Assembly (NCBI GenBank): GCA_947165805.1 | Contig: CAMVBT010000078.1 | Location: forward strand, 1-9,294 | Origin: an uncultured Clostridia bacterium | GTDB taxonomy: Bacteria; Bacillota; Clostridia; Oscillospirales; Ruminococcaceae | Length of the DNA stretch: 9,294 bases | Reading direction: 5' to 3' | Shown: piece by piece, positions 1 through 6,759 of the stretch | Layout of the letters: each line of letters begins with the position of its first letter | Numbering within the stretch: position 1 is the stretch's first letter | Program-made: the position numbers and the translations under genes | The notes under the pieces: generated by a model | What the model saw: the letters and a program-made list of their open reading frames with translations, nothing else | What the model was told of the DNA's origin: nothing | The model's database searches: none

Positions 1-1098
1 ATGGATCATTCCCCACACATTTTCCTCGGCGCGAACAGCGGCGAGGGGTTTTTCCCGCTTTACGGGCAGCTTTTGAACGGGCGCTTCGACGATCTGCTCA
101 TCCTCAAGGGCGGTCCCGGCTGCGGCAAATCCTCCTTCATGCGCACAGTGGCGAAGGAGCTTGCCGCCGCCGGTGAGGAAACAATTTATGTAAACTGCTC
201 GGGCGACCCGGACTCCCTCGACGGCGTGCTCTTTCCGGCGCTGAAGGCAGGCGTTGTCGACGGAACATCGCCGCATGTTCTGGAGCCGGACTACACCGTG
301 GCAAATGAGCGTTATGTCGACTTGACGCGCTTTTACGACGTGGCGGCGGTCAAGGCGTCGCGCGCGCGGATCGTCGCGTATTCGGACGAGTACCGCGCGG
401 CGTATGCCTCGGCGTACCGGCTCCTGCGCGCCGCCGGCGCGCTGTTTTCCGAGCGGCGCGCCCTTGTGCGCGCGGCGACGGACACGGAGCGGCTGGAGCG
501 GCGCTTCGACGGCATCCTCCGCCGCGAGCTGCGCGGCGCGTCGGAGAGGAAGGGACGCGTGGACCGCGCGTTCCTCGGCGGACTGACGCATCGGGGCGAG
601 CTGTGCCGCTTCGACGCCGCCCGGGCGCTCTGTCCGCGCGTGTATGAGCTTGCCGACGACTGGGGACTCGCCGCCGCGTCGCTTGAGCGGTTGTGCGCCG
701 CCGCGACGGAGGCGGGCTGCGACGTGCTGCTCTGCCCCAACCCGGACCGCCCGCGCGAGGCGATGCACCTGCTGGTCCCGTCGCGGGGCGTCGCGTTCGT
801 CACCTCGACCGCGCGCGTTCCCTATCCGGAAAAGCCGTACCGCCGGCTGCGCGTCGACGCGCTGGCGTCCCTCACGCGCGCGCAAAGGGCGAGCCTGCGC
901 TTCACCGGGCGGATCGAGCGGGCGCTGCGCTCTGAGGCGGAGGAGGCGCTGCGGCACGCGAAGCGCGCGCACGACGCGCTGGAGGCGGTCTACAATCCCT
1001 GCGTGAATTTCGGCGGCGTTTACGCGTTGGCGGCGGAGGAGGCGCAACGGCTTTTGAAAGCGCGAAGGCAGCCCGAATCGGAAGCGGATTCCAAATAA
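1..1098 (+). CDS. PRK06851-type P-loop ATPase-like protein with a decayed second half
   Basis: This 365-residue protein resembles the PRK06851 family of Firmicutes, P-loop NTPase-like proteins of about this length whose cellular role is unknown. Seen directly: a Walker A motif GGPGCGKSS at residues 37-45, followed by CSGDPDSLDGV (66-76) and VVDGTSPHV (85-93). The second half repeats the layout of the first: FLG at 191-193 mirrors FLG at 8-10, and 214-276 lines up with 33-97. Family members, as I recall them, keep a P-loop in both halves; here the second reads ADDWGLAAAS, so the lysine position is alanine (224). The C-terminal 80 residues are Arg/Ala/Glu-rich and helical in character. The ATG is the first base of the window, so its ribosome binding site cannot be seen; the N-terminus fits the family start. 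Third codon positions are very GC-rich. The next gene, 118 bases downstream, has its own promoter-like site, so the two are probably not an operon. Family call fairly sure; function unknown. Confidence 0.75.
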   Translation: MDHSPHIFLGANSGEGFFPLYGQLLNGRFDDLLILKGGPGCGKSSFMRTVAKELAAAGEETIYVNCSGDPDSLDGVLFPALKAGVVDGTSPHVLEPDYTVANERYVDLTRFYDVAAVKASRARIVAYSDEYRAAYASAYRLLRAAGALFSERRALVRAATDTERLERRFDGILRRELRGASERKGRVDRAFLGGLTHRGELCRFDAARALCPRVYELADDWGLAAASLERLCAAATEAGCDVLLCPNPDRPREAMHLLVPSRGVAFVTSTARVPYPEKPYRRLRVDALASLTRAQRASLRFTGRIERALRSEAEEALRHAKRAHDALEAVYNPCVNFGGVYALAAEEAQRLLKARRQPESEADSK

Positions 1099-1137
1099 AA
1101 AAAGAAACTGCGGGGTTATCCTTAATTCTTCTTTTTT
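1098..1137 (+). terminator. weak A/T-stem terminator candidate after the PRK06851-type gene
   Basis: AAAAAAGAA at 1098-1106 is the exact reverse complement of TTCTTTTTT at 1129-1137, enclosing a 22-base loop. The T run resembles that of an intrinsic terminator, but the stem has only one G-C pair and the loop is long, so strength is doubtful. Confidence 0.25.
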
Positions 1138-1148
1138 CCTGCCGATAT
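1123..1148 (+). promoter_or_regulatory. sigma-D/sigma-28-like promoter
   Basis: GCCGATAT at 1141-1148 matches the -10 element of the flagellar sigma factor (Bacillus consensus TAAA-N14-16-GCCGATAT). TAAT at 1123-1126 matches three of four -35 bases at a spacing of 14. Transcription would begin near 1155-1156, exactly at the first base of the leader hairpins. A TATACT hexamer at 1146-1151 could instead serve sigma-A, but no -35 box lies 17 bases upstream of it. The sequence match is direct; use by sigma-D is inference. Confidence 0.55.
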
Positions 1149-1155
1149 ACTATAT

Positions 1156-1211
1156 GCAATCAAGGACGATTGCCCGACGGAGGCAATCAGTATCGTGCGG
1201 AAAGGAAGGAG
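1156..1211 (+). promoter_or_regulatory. structured leader with alternative hairpins and ANGGA loops, CsrA-target-like
   Basis: GCAATC (1156-1161), GATTGC (1168-1173) and GCAATC (1183-1188) allow two mutually exclusive hairpins. Hairpin A pairs 1156-1161 with 1168-1173 and has the loop AAGGAC. Hairpin B pairs GATTGCC (1168-1174) with GGCAATC (1182-1188) and has the loop CGACGGA. Both loops show an ANGGA core, and further AAGGA copies at 1202-1206 and 1206-1210 include the Shine-Dalgarno sequence. GGA in hairpin loops, with one copy on the ribosome site, is the known pattern of CsrA targets such as the hag leader in Bacillus. The pairing is visible; CsrA binding is inferred. Confidence 0.4.
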
Positions 1212-1216
1212 ACACT

Positions 1217-1918
1217 ATGGAGCTTGATATGAACAGCATGCGTGTCAGCCAGAGCGCGAGTTACGCAAGGACGAACGCGGCGAGCGGCAAGGCGGAGACC
1301 AAGGAGGCGGAGGAAACCGCCAAGACCTCGCAGGACGGGGCGGAGGCCGCGTCCTTTGAGGCGGACGGCGGGCGCACCTACAGCGGCGGCTCGGCGATAC
1401 GCACAGGCTACACCATGGACGCGGATACGGTCGAGCGGCTCAAGTCGGAGAGCGAGCAGCGCATGGTCAACCTTGTCCGACAGATGCTCGGTCAGCAGGT
1501 CGAAAAAGCCGATCTCGCGGGCCTGATCAGCAAGGACAGCGTGATGGACGCGATCAAGGCCGGCAAGTTCTCGCAGGAGGACATCGAGCAGGCGCAGAAG
1601 GACACCGCCGACGACGGCTACTGGGGCGTCGAGCAGACCAGCGACCGCTTTGTGCAGTACGCGACCGCGCTGACCGGCGGCGACCCCGACAAGCTGGACG
1701 CGATGATCGATGCGTTCGAGAAGGGCTATGCCGAGGCGGAGAAGCAGTGGGGCGGCAAGCTGCCCGAGCTGACGCAGCGCACCCGCGAGGCGACGCTCAA
1801 GAAGTTCCAGGACCTCAAGGACCAGTATGCGAAGAACAACGCGCCCGGCGGCGTCGCGGCGCAGAGCCTGGTCGAGGGCAAGGCGCAGGAGGCGGCGTCC
1901 GCCGTCATCGGCGGCTGA
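1217..1918 (+). CDS. cysteine-free protein of unknown function, probably in the flagellar regulon
   Basis: A 233-residue acidic protein that I do not recognise as a named family. The start at 1217 is chosen because AAGGAG at 1206-1211 sits five bases upstream; an in-frame ATG at 1154 would lie at or before the likely transcription start and add an Arg-rich stretch with no ribosome site. Residues 1-65 are rich in Ala, Ser, Glu, Lys and Thr and look disordered. Residues 66-150 are charged and helical. A distinct block follows: GYWGVEQTSDRFVQYA, then TGGDPDKLDAMIDAF and QWGGKLPEL, and a short Ala-rich tail. I recall similar GYWGVEQTS-GGDP-WGGKLP blocks in uncharacterised bacterial proteins but cannot name the domain. 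There is no signal peptide, membrane segment or cysteine. Lack of cysteine, a disordered N-terminus and a sigma-D-like promoter fit a flagellum-related or exported protein, but this is inference. It converges with rpoD across a shared terminator. Confidence 0.75.
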   Translation: MELDMNSMRVSQSASYARTNAASGKAETKEAEETAKTSQDGAEAASFEADGGRTYSGGSAIRTGYTMDADTVERLKSESEQRMVNLVRQMLGQQVEKADLAGLISKDSVMDAIKAGKFSQEDIEQAQKDTADDGYWGVEQTSDRFVQYATALTGGDPDKLDAMIDAFEKGYAEAEKQWGGKLPELTQRTREATLKKFQDLKDQYAKNNAPGGVAAQSLVEGKAQEAASAVIGG

Positions 1919-1940
1919 AGGCAAAGCGCGCAAAAGGAAA

Positions 1941-1978
1941 CCGTGGAGAGCGGAGGGGCATCCTCCCGTTCTCCACGG
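1941..1978. terminator. bidirectional intrinsic terminator between convergent genes
   Basis: CCGTGGAGA (1941-1949) pairs perfectly with TCTCCACGG (1970-1978). The stem continues inward through GGAGG (1952-1956) and CCTCC (1962-1966), with a five-base loop and one bulge. On the minus strand the stem is followed by TTTCCTTTT, which would end the dgt-dnaG-rpoD transcript. On the plus strand it is followed by the poorer tail CTTATTATT, which would end the 1217-1918 transcript. Confidence 0.85.
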
Positions 1979-1996
1979 CTTATTATTCGTTGACGT

Positions 1997-3055
1997 TCAG
2001 TTCAGGAAATCCTTGAGCTTTTTCGAACGCGAGGGGTGGCGCAGCTTGCGCAGCGCCTTTGCCTCGATCTGGCGGATGCGCTCGCGCGTGACGTTGAACT
2101 GCTTGCCGACCTCCTCCAGCGTGCGCGGGCGGCCGTCCTCGATTCCGAAGCGGAGCTTGAGGACCTTTTCTTCGCGCGGCGTCAGCGTCGAGAGCACGTC
2201 GACCAGCTGCTCCTGCAGCAGCGTGAAGGAGGCGGCCTCGCTGGGCTCGCTCGCGCCCTCGTCGGGGATGAAGTCGCCGAGGTGGCTGTCCTCCTCCTCG
2301 CCGATGGGGGTTTCGAGGGAGACCGGCTCCTGCGCGATCTTCAGGATCTCGCGCACCTTTTCCACCGACATGCCCATCTCGGCGCTGATCTCCTCCGGAG
2401 AGGGATCGTGGCCAAGCTCCTGCAGCAGCTGACGGGACACGCGGATGACCTTGTTGATGGTCTCCACCATATGCACGGGGATACGGATGGTACGCGCCTG
2501 GTCGGCGATGGCGCGGGTGATCGCCTGACGGATCCACCAGGTCGCGTAGGTGGAGAACTTGTAGCCCTTGGTGTAGTCGAACTTCTCGACCGCCTTGATA
2601 AGACCTAAGTTGCCCTCCTGGATAAGATCAAGGAACTGCATTCCTCTGCCGACATAGCGCTTGGCTATGCTGACAACGAGACGAAGGTTCGCCTCGGAAA
2701 GGCGCTTCTTCGCGTAGGGATCGCCCTGCGCCATTCTCTGCGCGAGCTCGATCTCCTCCTCGGGAGTGAGCAGCGGCACGCGTCCGATCTCCTTGAGGTA
2801 TATCTTCACGGGGTCATCGGTCATGTCGAGGTTGTCCTCGGACGCGATGTACAGCGCCGCGTCGATATCCTCGTCCACCGTGAAGTCGTCAACGATGTCG
2901 ATGTGGTTTGCCTCTACGTCGTCGTAGAGCTTGTCGATCTGGTCCGCGTCGAAATCGCAGCTTTCGAGCGCGTCGGTGATCTCCTGTGTTGTGAGCTTGC
3001 CTTTCTGCTTGCCGTGCTCTATGAGCTCGGTCAGCGGGGATTTGAGTTCTGACAT
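1997..3055 (-). CDS. rpoD: primary RNA polymerase sigma factor (sigma-70/sigma-A)
   Basis: RpoD/SigA directs core RNA polymerase to most housekeeping promoters. At 352 residues it is the compact Gram-positive form without the long insert found in proteobacteria. A short region 1.1-like acidic N-terminus spans about 1-75. Region 1.2 begins at [12 protein letters not shown] (80-91). Region 2 spans about 118-187, with the core-binding segment [10 protein letters not shown] (140-149) and the -10 recognition and melting motif [15 protein letters not shown] (165-179). Region 3 follows to about 270, including [14 protein letters not shown]. Region 4 holds [13 protein letters not shown] (292-304) and the -35 helix-turn-helix around [20 protein letters not shown] (312-331). 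All expected parts are present, so it appears functional. The ATG follows AAAGGGACAG about ten bases upstream. It lies 45 bases after dnaG, the usual order, and is probably cotranscribed with it; I found no convincing internal promoter in the gap. Isoleucine is mostly ATC, unlike dnaG. Confidence 0.97.
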   Translation of the reverse strand: MSELKSPLTELIEHGKQKGKLTTQEITDALESCDFDADQIDKLYDDVEANHIDIVDDFTVDEDIDAALYIASEDNLDMTDDPVKIYLKEIGRVPLLTPEEEIELAQRMAQGDPYAKKRLSEANLRLVVSIAKRYVGRGMQFLDLIQEGNLGLIKAVEKFDYTKGYKFSTYATWWIRQAITRAIADQARTIRIPVHMVETINKVIRVSRQLLQELGHDPSPEEISAEMGMSVEKVREILKIAQEPVSLETPIGEEEDSHLGDFIPDEGASEPSEAASFTLLQEQLVDVLSTLTPREEKVLKLRFGIEDGRPRTLEEVGKQFNVTRERIRQIEAKALRKLRHPSRSKKLKDFLN

Positions 3056-3100
3056 ACTTTTACTGTCCCTTTCTTTGAACTTTATATTGATAATGCCTGT

Positions 3101-4861
3101 TTACTTTTTCTTCTTGTTCCGGAGCTCGTCCATTTTCCGCAGGAGCTCCTCGTCCGACATCTCCGACACCGGCTTGTCCTCGCGCCGGGTGCGGTAAGCG
3201 ACAAGCACGCTTATGTACTCGTCGAGCTGCGGTATGCTGTACGGCAGCTTATCCGCCTGCCTGCATATACCGGTTATTCTGCCCACCTCGTCGGGCGAAA
3301 ATTCGGCTCCTATCGAGCCTATATCGAGAGTTTCGCCGTTTTTTATACGTTCCGCCACGCAGGTAAACACCCGTCTGTTGAATGCCGTGGGGAAATCCTC
3401 GGGCGTCAGGCGCTTCTCCACCCGCGGCAGCAGGTCGGGAGAATTGAACATATACGCGATTATGCCCCTCTCGGCGCGTTCCTCACGCGGATAGCTTATC
3501 GAATCGGGGTTTACGGGGTCGCGGGTGATCTTGCTGTGTATCAGCTCGCGCTCCTCGGCGCGCTGCTCGTTCGCGGTGTTCTTTTTCCTGCGGTCATTCA
3601 CCAGATCGGTTATCACGTTGAGCGGCTGCTCCGTTATCTTCGCGGTCTCGGATATGTAGACCGTCCTGTCCGTATCGGTATGTATCGACGCGAGGAACGG
3701 CACCGCTTTCCTGAGGAATTCCGCCTTTCCTGCCGCCCCGGTCAGGTCTATGCCCGCCTTTATCCGCCCGAACTCGTGATCGAGCGCGTTTGCGGTCTTT
3801 CCGAGAAGCTGCCGGAAGCTCTCCGCTCCGAATCTCTTTATGTACTCGTCGGGGTCCTTCGCGTCCGGTATCACCAGCACTCTCGAAGCTACGCCCGCTT
3901 CGGAGAGCAGGTTTATCGCCTTCATGGCGGCGTTCTGACCGGCGCTGTCCGAGTCGTAGGATATTATCACCTCGGGAGCGTACTGCTTCATTATCTGCAC
4001 CTGCTGCGGCGTTATCGCCGTACCGAGTGTGGCGACCGCGCTGTCGAAGCCCGCCTGATTGAGCATTATGACGTCCATGTACCCCTCGCAGAGTATCAGG
4101 AACTTCTCCTTCGTGTTCTTCGCGAAATTCAGCGAGAACAGGTTCTCGCGCTTGTGGAACACCAATGTCTCGTCGCTGTTGAGGTACTTCGCGGGAGCGT
4201 CCTTTTCGAGGGCGCGGCCTCCGAACGCTATCACATTCCCGCGTCTGTCGATTATCGGGAACATCACGCGGTGCCGGAACTTGTCGTAGACCGAGTTGTT
4301 CCGTCTTACGAGCAGGGCTCCCGCTTCCATTTCCTCGTCCGAATAGCCGAGCCTGCGCAGGTGGAAGTGCAGACTGTGCCAGTCATCGGGAGCATACCCG
4401 AGCCCGTATTTTATAACTGTCCCGCGCTCAAGCCGCCGCTCGGCGATGTAATCCCTGCCTTCGCGTCCGGCGTCCGAGTTCAGCACATCACGGAAGTAGC
4501 GCGCCGCGTCGCGGTTCATCTCGAGCATACGCATACGCTTTTTCGAGGCGTCGTCGTTCCCGGCGTCCTCGGGCATAGCCATACCGGCTCTCTGCGCGAG
4601 GAAGCGCACGCTCTCCATATATTCAAGATGTTCTATCAGCCTTATGAACGAGATAACGTCGCCGCCCGCGTGGCAGCCGAAGCAGTAAAAGCTCTGCGTA
4701 CCCGTATAGACGTGACAGGACGGCGTCCTCTCGGCGTGGAACGGACATGAGCAGACAAAATCCCGTCCCGCCCGCTTCAGTTCGACATAAGAAGACATCA
4801 CCGCGGTTATCTCGTTATTTGCTTTGAGAGCGTCAAGAAAGCTCTCCGGCAGTTTTGCCAA
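3101..4861 (-). CDS. dnaG: DNA primase
   Basis: DnaG makes the RNA primers for DNA replication and works with the replicative helicase at the fork. The 586 residues match the usual length. The N-terminal zinc-binding domain has ligands C39, H42, C60 and C63 (CPFH and CFGC). The catalytic core carries VMFPIIDRRGNVIAFGGR (199-216), the Toprim glutamate in LILCEGYMD (E259) and the acidic pair in SYDSDSAG (D303, D305), followed by DAKDPDEY (333-340). The C-terminal part, from about 430, is the variable helicase-interaction region and ends in a Lys-rich tail. The start codon is TTG at 4859-4861, with GGAGGTGA seven bases (from GGAGG) before it; that sequence contains the dgt stop, so translation is probably coupled. 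Isoleucine is often ATA, in contrast to rpoD and the two plus-strand genes. Antisense open frames across it are shadows. Confidence 0.97.
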   Translation of the reverse strand: MAKLPESFLDALKANNEITAVMSSYVELKRAGRDFVCSCPFHAERTPSCHVYTGTQSFYCFGCHAGGDVISFIRLIEHLEYMESVRFLAQRAGMAMPEDAGNDDASKKRMRMLEMNRDAARYFRDVLNSDAGREGRDYIAERRLERGTVIKYGLGYAPDDWHSLHFHLRRLGYSDEEMEAGALLVRRNNSVYDKFRHRVMFPIIDRRGNVIAFGGRALEKDAPAKYLNSDETLVFHKRENLFSLNFAKNTKEKFLILCEGYMDVIMLNQAGFDSAVATLGTAITPQQVQIMKQYAPEVIISYDSDSAGQNAAMKAINLLSEAGVASRVLVIPDAKDPDEYIKRFGAESFRQLLGKTANALDHEFGRIKAGIDLTGAAGKAEFLRKAVPFLASIHTDTDRTVYISETAKITEQPLNVITDLVNDRRKKNTANEQRAEERELIHSKITRDPVNPDSISYPREERAERGIIAYMFNSPDLLPRVEKRLTPEDFPTAFNRRVFTCVAERIKNGETLDIGSIGAEFSPDEVGRITGICRQADKLPYSIPQLDEYISVLVAYRTRREDKPVSEMSDEELLRKMDELRNKKKK

Positions 4862-4865
4862 ACTC

Positions 4866-4873
4866 TCACCTCC
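4866..4873 (-). promoter_or_regulatory. ribosome binding site fixing the TTG start of dnaG, overlapping the dgt stop
   Basis: On the minus strand GGAGGTGA at 4873-4866 matches the 16S anti-Shine-Dalgarno almost fully. Its final TGA (4868-4866) is the dgt stop codon. The TTG at 4861-4859 follows after GAGT. Ribosomes ending dgt would be placed directly on the dnaG start region, which suggests coupled, low-level synthesis of primase. Confidence 0.85.
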
Positions 4874-5870
4874 GCGGCGCGATCCACTGCTTCGGGATAC
4901 ACAGCTCCTTGAACAGATCTATCGCATATTCGTCGGTCATGCAGGATATGAAGTCGCATACCGCCGTTTCAAGCCCGTCCTCGTCCGCGAGCCGCAGATA
5001 GAGCTCCGGCATCGCGTCCTTGTTCTTCATATAGTGGTGGAACAGAAAGTCCACGATATGGCACGCCTTGTCCTTTTCGCGGTTCACGACCTCTGAGCTG
5101 TACACGCTCCCGAACATGAACCTGCGCAGCTCGTCATGGGCTGCCTGTATCCCCTCGGAATAGCGTATCTCCCCGCCGCTGTTCGCGATTATGTCCGAGA
5201 CCAGCGTCGTTATGCGCCTGCTCTTTGTATCTCCGAGCGTTCTTATCACATTTTCCGGTATATCGGCGGGGTCGAGGACTCCGCCGCGTATCGCATCCTC
5301 TATGTCGTGGTTCATATACGCTATCTTGTCCGCGAATTTCACGACCACGCCCTCAAGCGTTTCCGCAGTCATATTCGTGTGACAGAGTATGCCGTTGCGT
5401 ACCTCATAAGTAAGGTTCAGACCGGCTCCGTCGCGCTCTATCCTGTCAACTACTCTCAGGCTTTGCTTGAAGTGCCGGAAGTCGTTCTCCGGGCAGAGCT
5501 TCTGCAGCATTCTTTCCCCGTCGTGTCCGAAGGGCGTATGCCCGAGATCGTGACCCAGCGCTATCGCCTCGGTCAGGTCCTCGTTCAGCCGCAGAGCCCT
5601 TGCGATAGTCCTCGCTATCTGCGAGACCTCGAGCGTGTGAGTCAGTCTTGTGCGGTAGTGGTCGGACTTGGGTATCAGGAACACCTGCGTTTTATGTTTC
5701 AGGCGTCTGAACGCGTTGCTGTGTATTATCCTGTCCCGGTCGCGCTGAAAATCGGTTCGCAGCGGGCAGGACTCCTCATATCTCTGTCTGCCCTTTGAGT
5801 TCTCGCTCAGGCACGCGTACTGCGAAAGTATCTTCTTTTCATTTTCCTGTGTTATCTCACGGGGAAGCAT
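4866..5870 (-). CDS. dgt: deoxyguanosinetriphosphate triphosphohydrolase-like HD-domain protein
   Basis: Members of this family cleave dNTPs to deoxynucleosides and triphosphate, trimming dNTP pools; the 334-residue length fits the shorter, dGTPase-like type 2 group. The HD metal site is visible: H78 in RLTHTLEV, H107-D108 in LGHDLGHTPFGH, and the distal D181 in FADKIAYMNHD. The N-terminal segment RTDFQRDRDRIIHSNAFRRL (38-57) and the motif KTQVF after it are typical of dGTPases. All catalytic residues are present. The ATG at 5870 has AGAGG about nine bases upstream. It is first in the dgt-dnaG-rpoD operon, a common clostridial arrangement linking nucleotide supply, priming and transcription. 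A promoter probably lies between 5871 and 5942. TATAAC on the minus strand at 5897-5892 is a possible -10, but no good -35 accompanies it, so I do not call it. Substrate preference cannot be read from the sequence. Confidence 0.93.
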   Translation of the reverse strand: MLPREITQENEKKILSQYACLSENSKGRQRYEESCPLRTDFQRDRDRIIHSNAFRRLKHKTQVFLIPKSDHYRTRLTHTLEVSQIARTIARALRLNEDLTEAIALGHDLGHTPFGHDGERMLQKLCPENDFRHFKQSLRVVDRIERDGAGLNLTYEVRNGILCHTNMTAETLEGVVVKFADKIAYMNHDIEDAIRGGVLDPADIPENVIRTLGDTKSRRITTLVSDIIANSGGEIRYSEGIQAAHDELRRFMFGSVYSSEVVNREKDKACHIVDFLFHHYMKNKDAMPELYLRLADEDGLETAVCDFISCMTDEYAIDLFKELCIPKQWIAPRR

Positions 5871-5942
5871 AACTTATTTCCTCTTGGTTCTGTTATATAT
5901 GTTTGTTTCTTCTTTTTTGTGGTCATCATATTGGGGGAGGGA

Positions 5943-6065
5943 GTGAATAATGAATAGTGAATAGTGAACAGTGAATAATTGTGGTGTCGGCTTCGCCGAC
6001 CTTTTTTAAATAATATCGCCGCAGGCGATACCATAACTATTCACTATTCATTATTCATTATTCAC
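5943..6065. repeat. palindromic heptamer-repeat element (MITE/REP-like)
   Basis: The left arm has five tandem heptamers of type TGAATAR (5944-5978, one changed to TGAACAG). The right arm has four on the opposite strand (6037-6064), so the element can fold into a long stem. The centre holds two GC hairpins: GTCGGC-TTC-GCCGAC (5986-6000), followed by six T on the plus strand, and TATCGCC-GCA-GGCGATA (6014-6030). No transposase and no clear target-site duplication are visible. It sits exactly between two operons, after the yigZ terminator and before dgt. From memory, similar GAATAATGAAT repeats with TCGGCTTCGCCGA hairpins recur in clostridial genomes; copy number here cannot be tested. Confidence 0.75.
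5986..6007 (+). terminator. terminator-like hairpin inside the repeat element
   Basis: GTCGGC (5986-5991) pairs with GCCGAC (5995-6000) across a three-base loop and is followed by C and six T (6002-6007). It has the form of an intrinsic terminator on the plus strand. No plus-strand gene lies upstream, so it would only stop antisense transcription crossing dgt or come from the repeat itself. Confidence 0.45.
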
Positions 6066-6082
6066 CATACACTTATATATAC

Positions 6083-6125
6083 AAAATTCCTCCCCGGTTT
6101 TCCTTTTTTTCGGGGAGGAAATTTT
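6083..6125 (-). terminator. intrinsic terminator of the comM-SARP-yigZ operon
   Basis: On the minus strand TTCCTCCCCG (6120-6111) pairs with CGGGGAGGAA (6096-6087) in a ten-base-pair stem, followed by TTTTG. The loop is 14 bases long and A-rich. It begins 18 bases after the yigZ stop. A/T flanks extend the stem imperfectly, and the plus strand also has a short T run after it, so some two-way activity is possible. Confidence 0.8.
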
Positions 6126-6138
6126 AATTTTCGGCATT

Positions 6139-6759
6139 TTAACCAAAATTGTATTCTATTTCTGAGAGTTTTTCGACGGATATGCTGCCGTTGCAGACCT
6201 CGGTGAGCGCGGCGGCGAAGCTGTCGGCATCTTCAAGCGGGATAAACAGCGTTATTACGACATCGGCGCCGAAATCCTCGCTCTCGGTTCGCACGTCGTA
6301 TTCGCCGAGAGTCTTGCCTATACGCCCGTACATCGGATATGCAAGCGTCAGGCGGAGCTTCGCGGCGGAGCGCATATCCAGCTTTTCCGCGGCGTCGCAG
6401 GCGAGCTTTGCGCCCTTGGTGTAAGCGCGCACAAGGCCTCCCGCACCGAGAAGTATGCCTCCGAAATAGCGCGTCACCACGCAGGTCACATCTGTGAGCC
6501 CTTCCTTGCGCAGCACCTCATATATCGGAACACCGGCAGTCCCGCCGGGTTCGCCGTCGTCGGAATGGCGCGAAAGGTTGTTATCCCGCAGTATATAGGC
6601 ATAGCAGTTGTGGGTCGCCTTGCGGTGCATGGCGCGTATCTCCGATATGAATGCCAGAGCCTCGGCCTCCGACTCCGTGTGCCGGATATAGCCGATGAAC
6701 TCGCTCTTCTTCTCTATGAACCTGTCCTCGGCGCTGCCGTTTACTGTCTTGTAGTTCAC
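6139..6759 (-). CDS. yigZ: YigZ/YvyE (IMPACT, UPF0029) family protein
   Basis: A 206-residue member of the YigZ/IMPACT family, widespread proteins with no firmly established biochemical role in bacteria. The N-terminal UPF0029 domain (about 1-125) has HRKATHNCYAY (45-55), the hallmark SDDGEPGGTAG (66-76) and RYFGGILLGAGGLVRAY (98-113 region). The C-terminal part (about 135-203) fits the ferredoxin-like DUF1949 domain. Length is as expected. The start is GTG at 6759-6757, four bases after a perfect AGGAGG (6769-6764). Its first bases overlap the stop of the upstream regulator gene as GTGA, which implies translational coupling and one shared transcript. A terminator follows. Some relatives are annotated as trypsin-like peptidase or Xaa-Pro dipeptidase by old error; there is no support for that here. 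Confidence 0.93.
   Translation of the reverse strand: MNYKTVNGSAEDRFIEKKSEFIGYIRHTESEAEALAFISEIRAMHRKATHNCYAYILRDNNLSRHSDDGEPGGTAGVPIYEVLRKEGLTDVTCVVTRYFGGILLGAGGLVRAYTKGAKLACDAAEKLDMRSAAKLRLTLAYPMYGRIGKTLGEYDVRTESEDFGADVVITLFIPLEDADSFAAALTEVCNGSISVEKLSEIEYNFG

Noticed and set aside
1154..1216. Upstream ATG extending the 1217-1918 gene by 21 residues
   Set aside because: It falls at or before the likely transcription start and lacks a ribosome site, while 1217 has AAGGAG at the right distance.
1187..1933. Minus-strand open frame of 248 codons opposite the 1217-1918 gene
   Set aside because: It is Leu/Arg/Ala-rich, without motifs, and explained by high GC at third positions on the other strand; the plus-strand gene has the promoter and ribosome site.
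3056..3100. Possible rpoD promoter with TATAAA in the dnaG-rpoD gap
   Set aside because: The hexamer 17 bases upstream (AAAAAG) does not resemble a -35 box; cotranscription with dnaG is simpler.
3536..4750. Long plus-strand open frame (404 codons) inside dnaG
   Set aside because: It is fully antisense to a complete, conserved primase, has no recognisable domain, and arises from the codon bias of the minus-strand gene.
5136..5798. Plus-strand open frame of 220 codons across dgt
   Set aside because: It is antisense to the conserved HD domain and its translation resembles no known family.
5852..6034. Small minus-strand frame with a peptide containing YSLFTIHYSLF
   Set aside because: It is a translation of the heptamer repeat, a common source of false small genes, and has no ribosome site.
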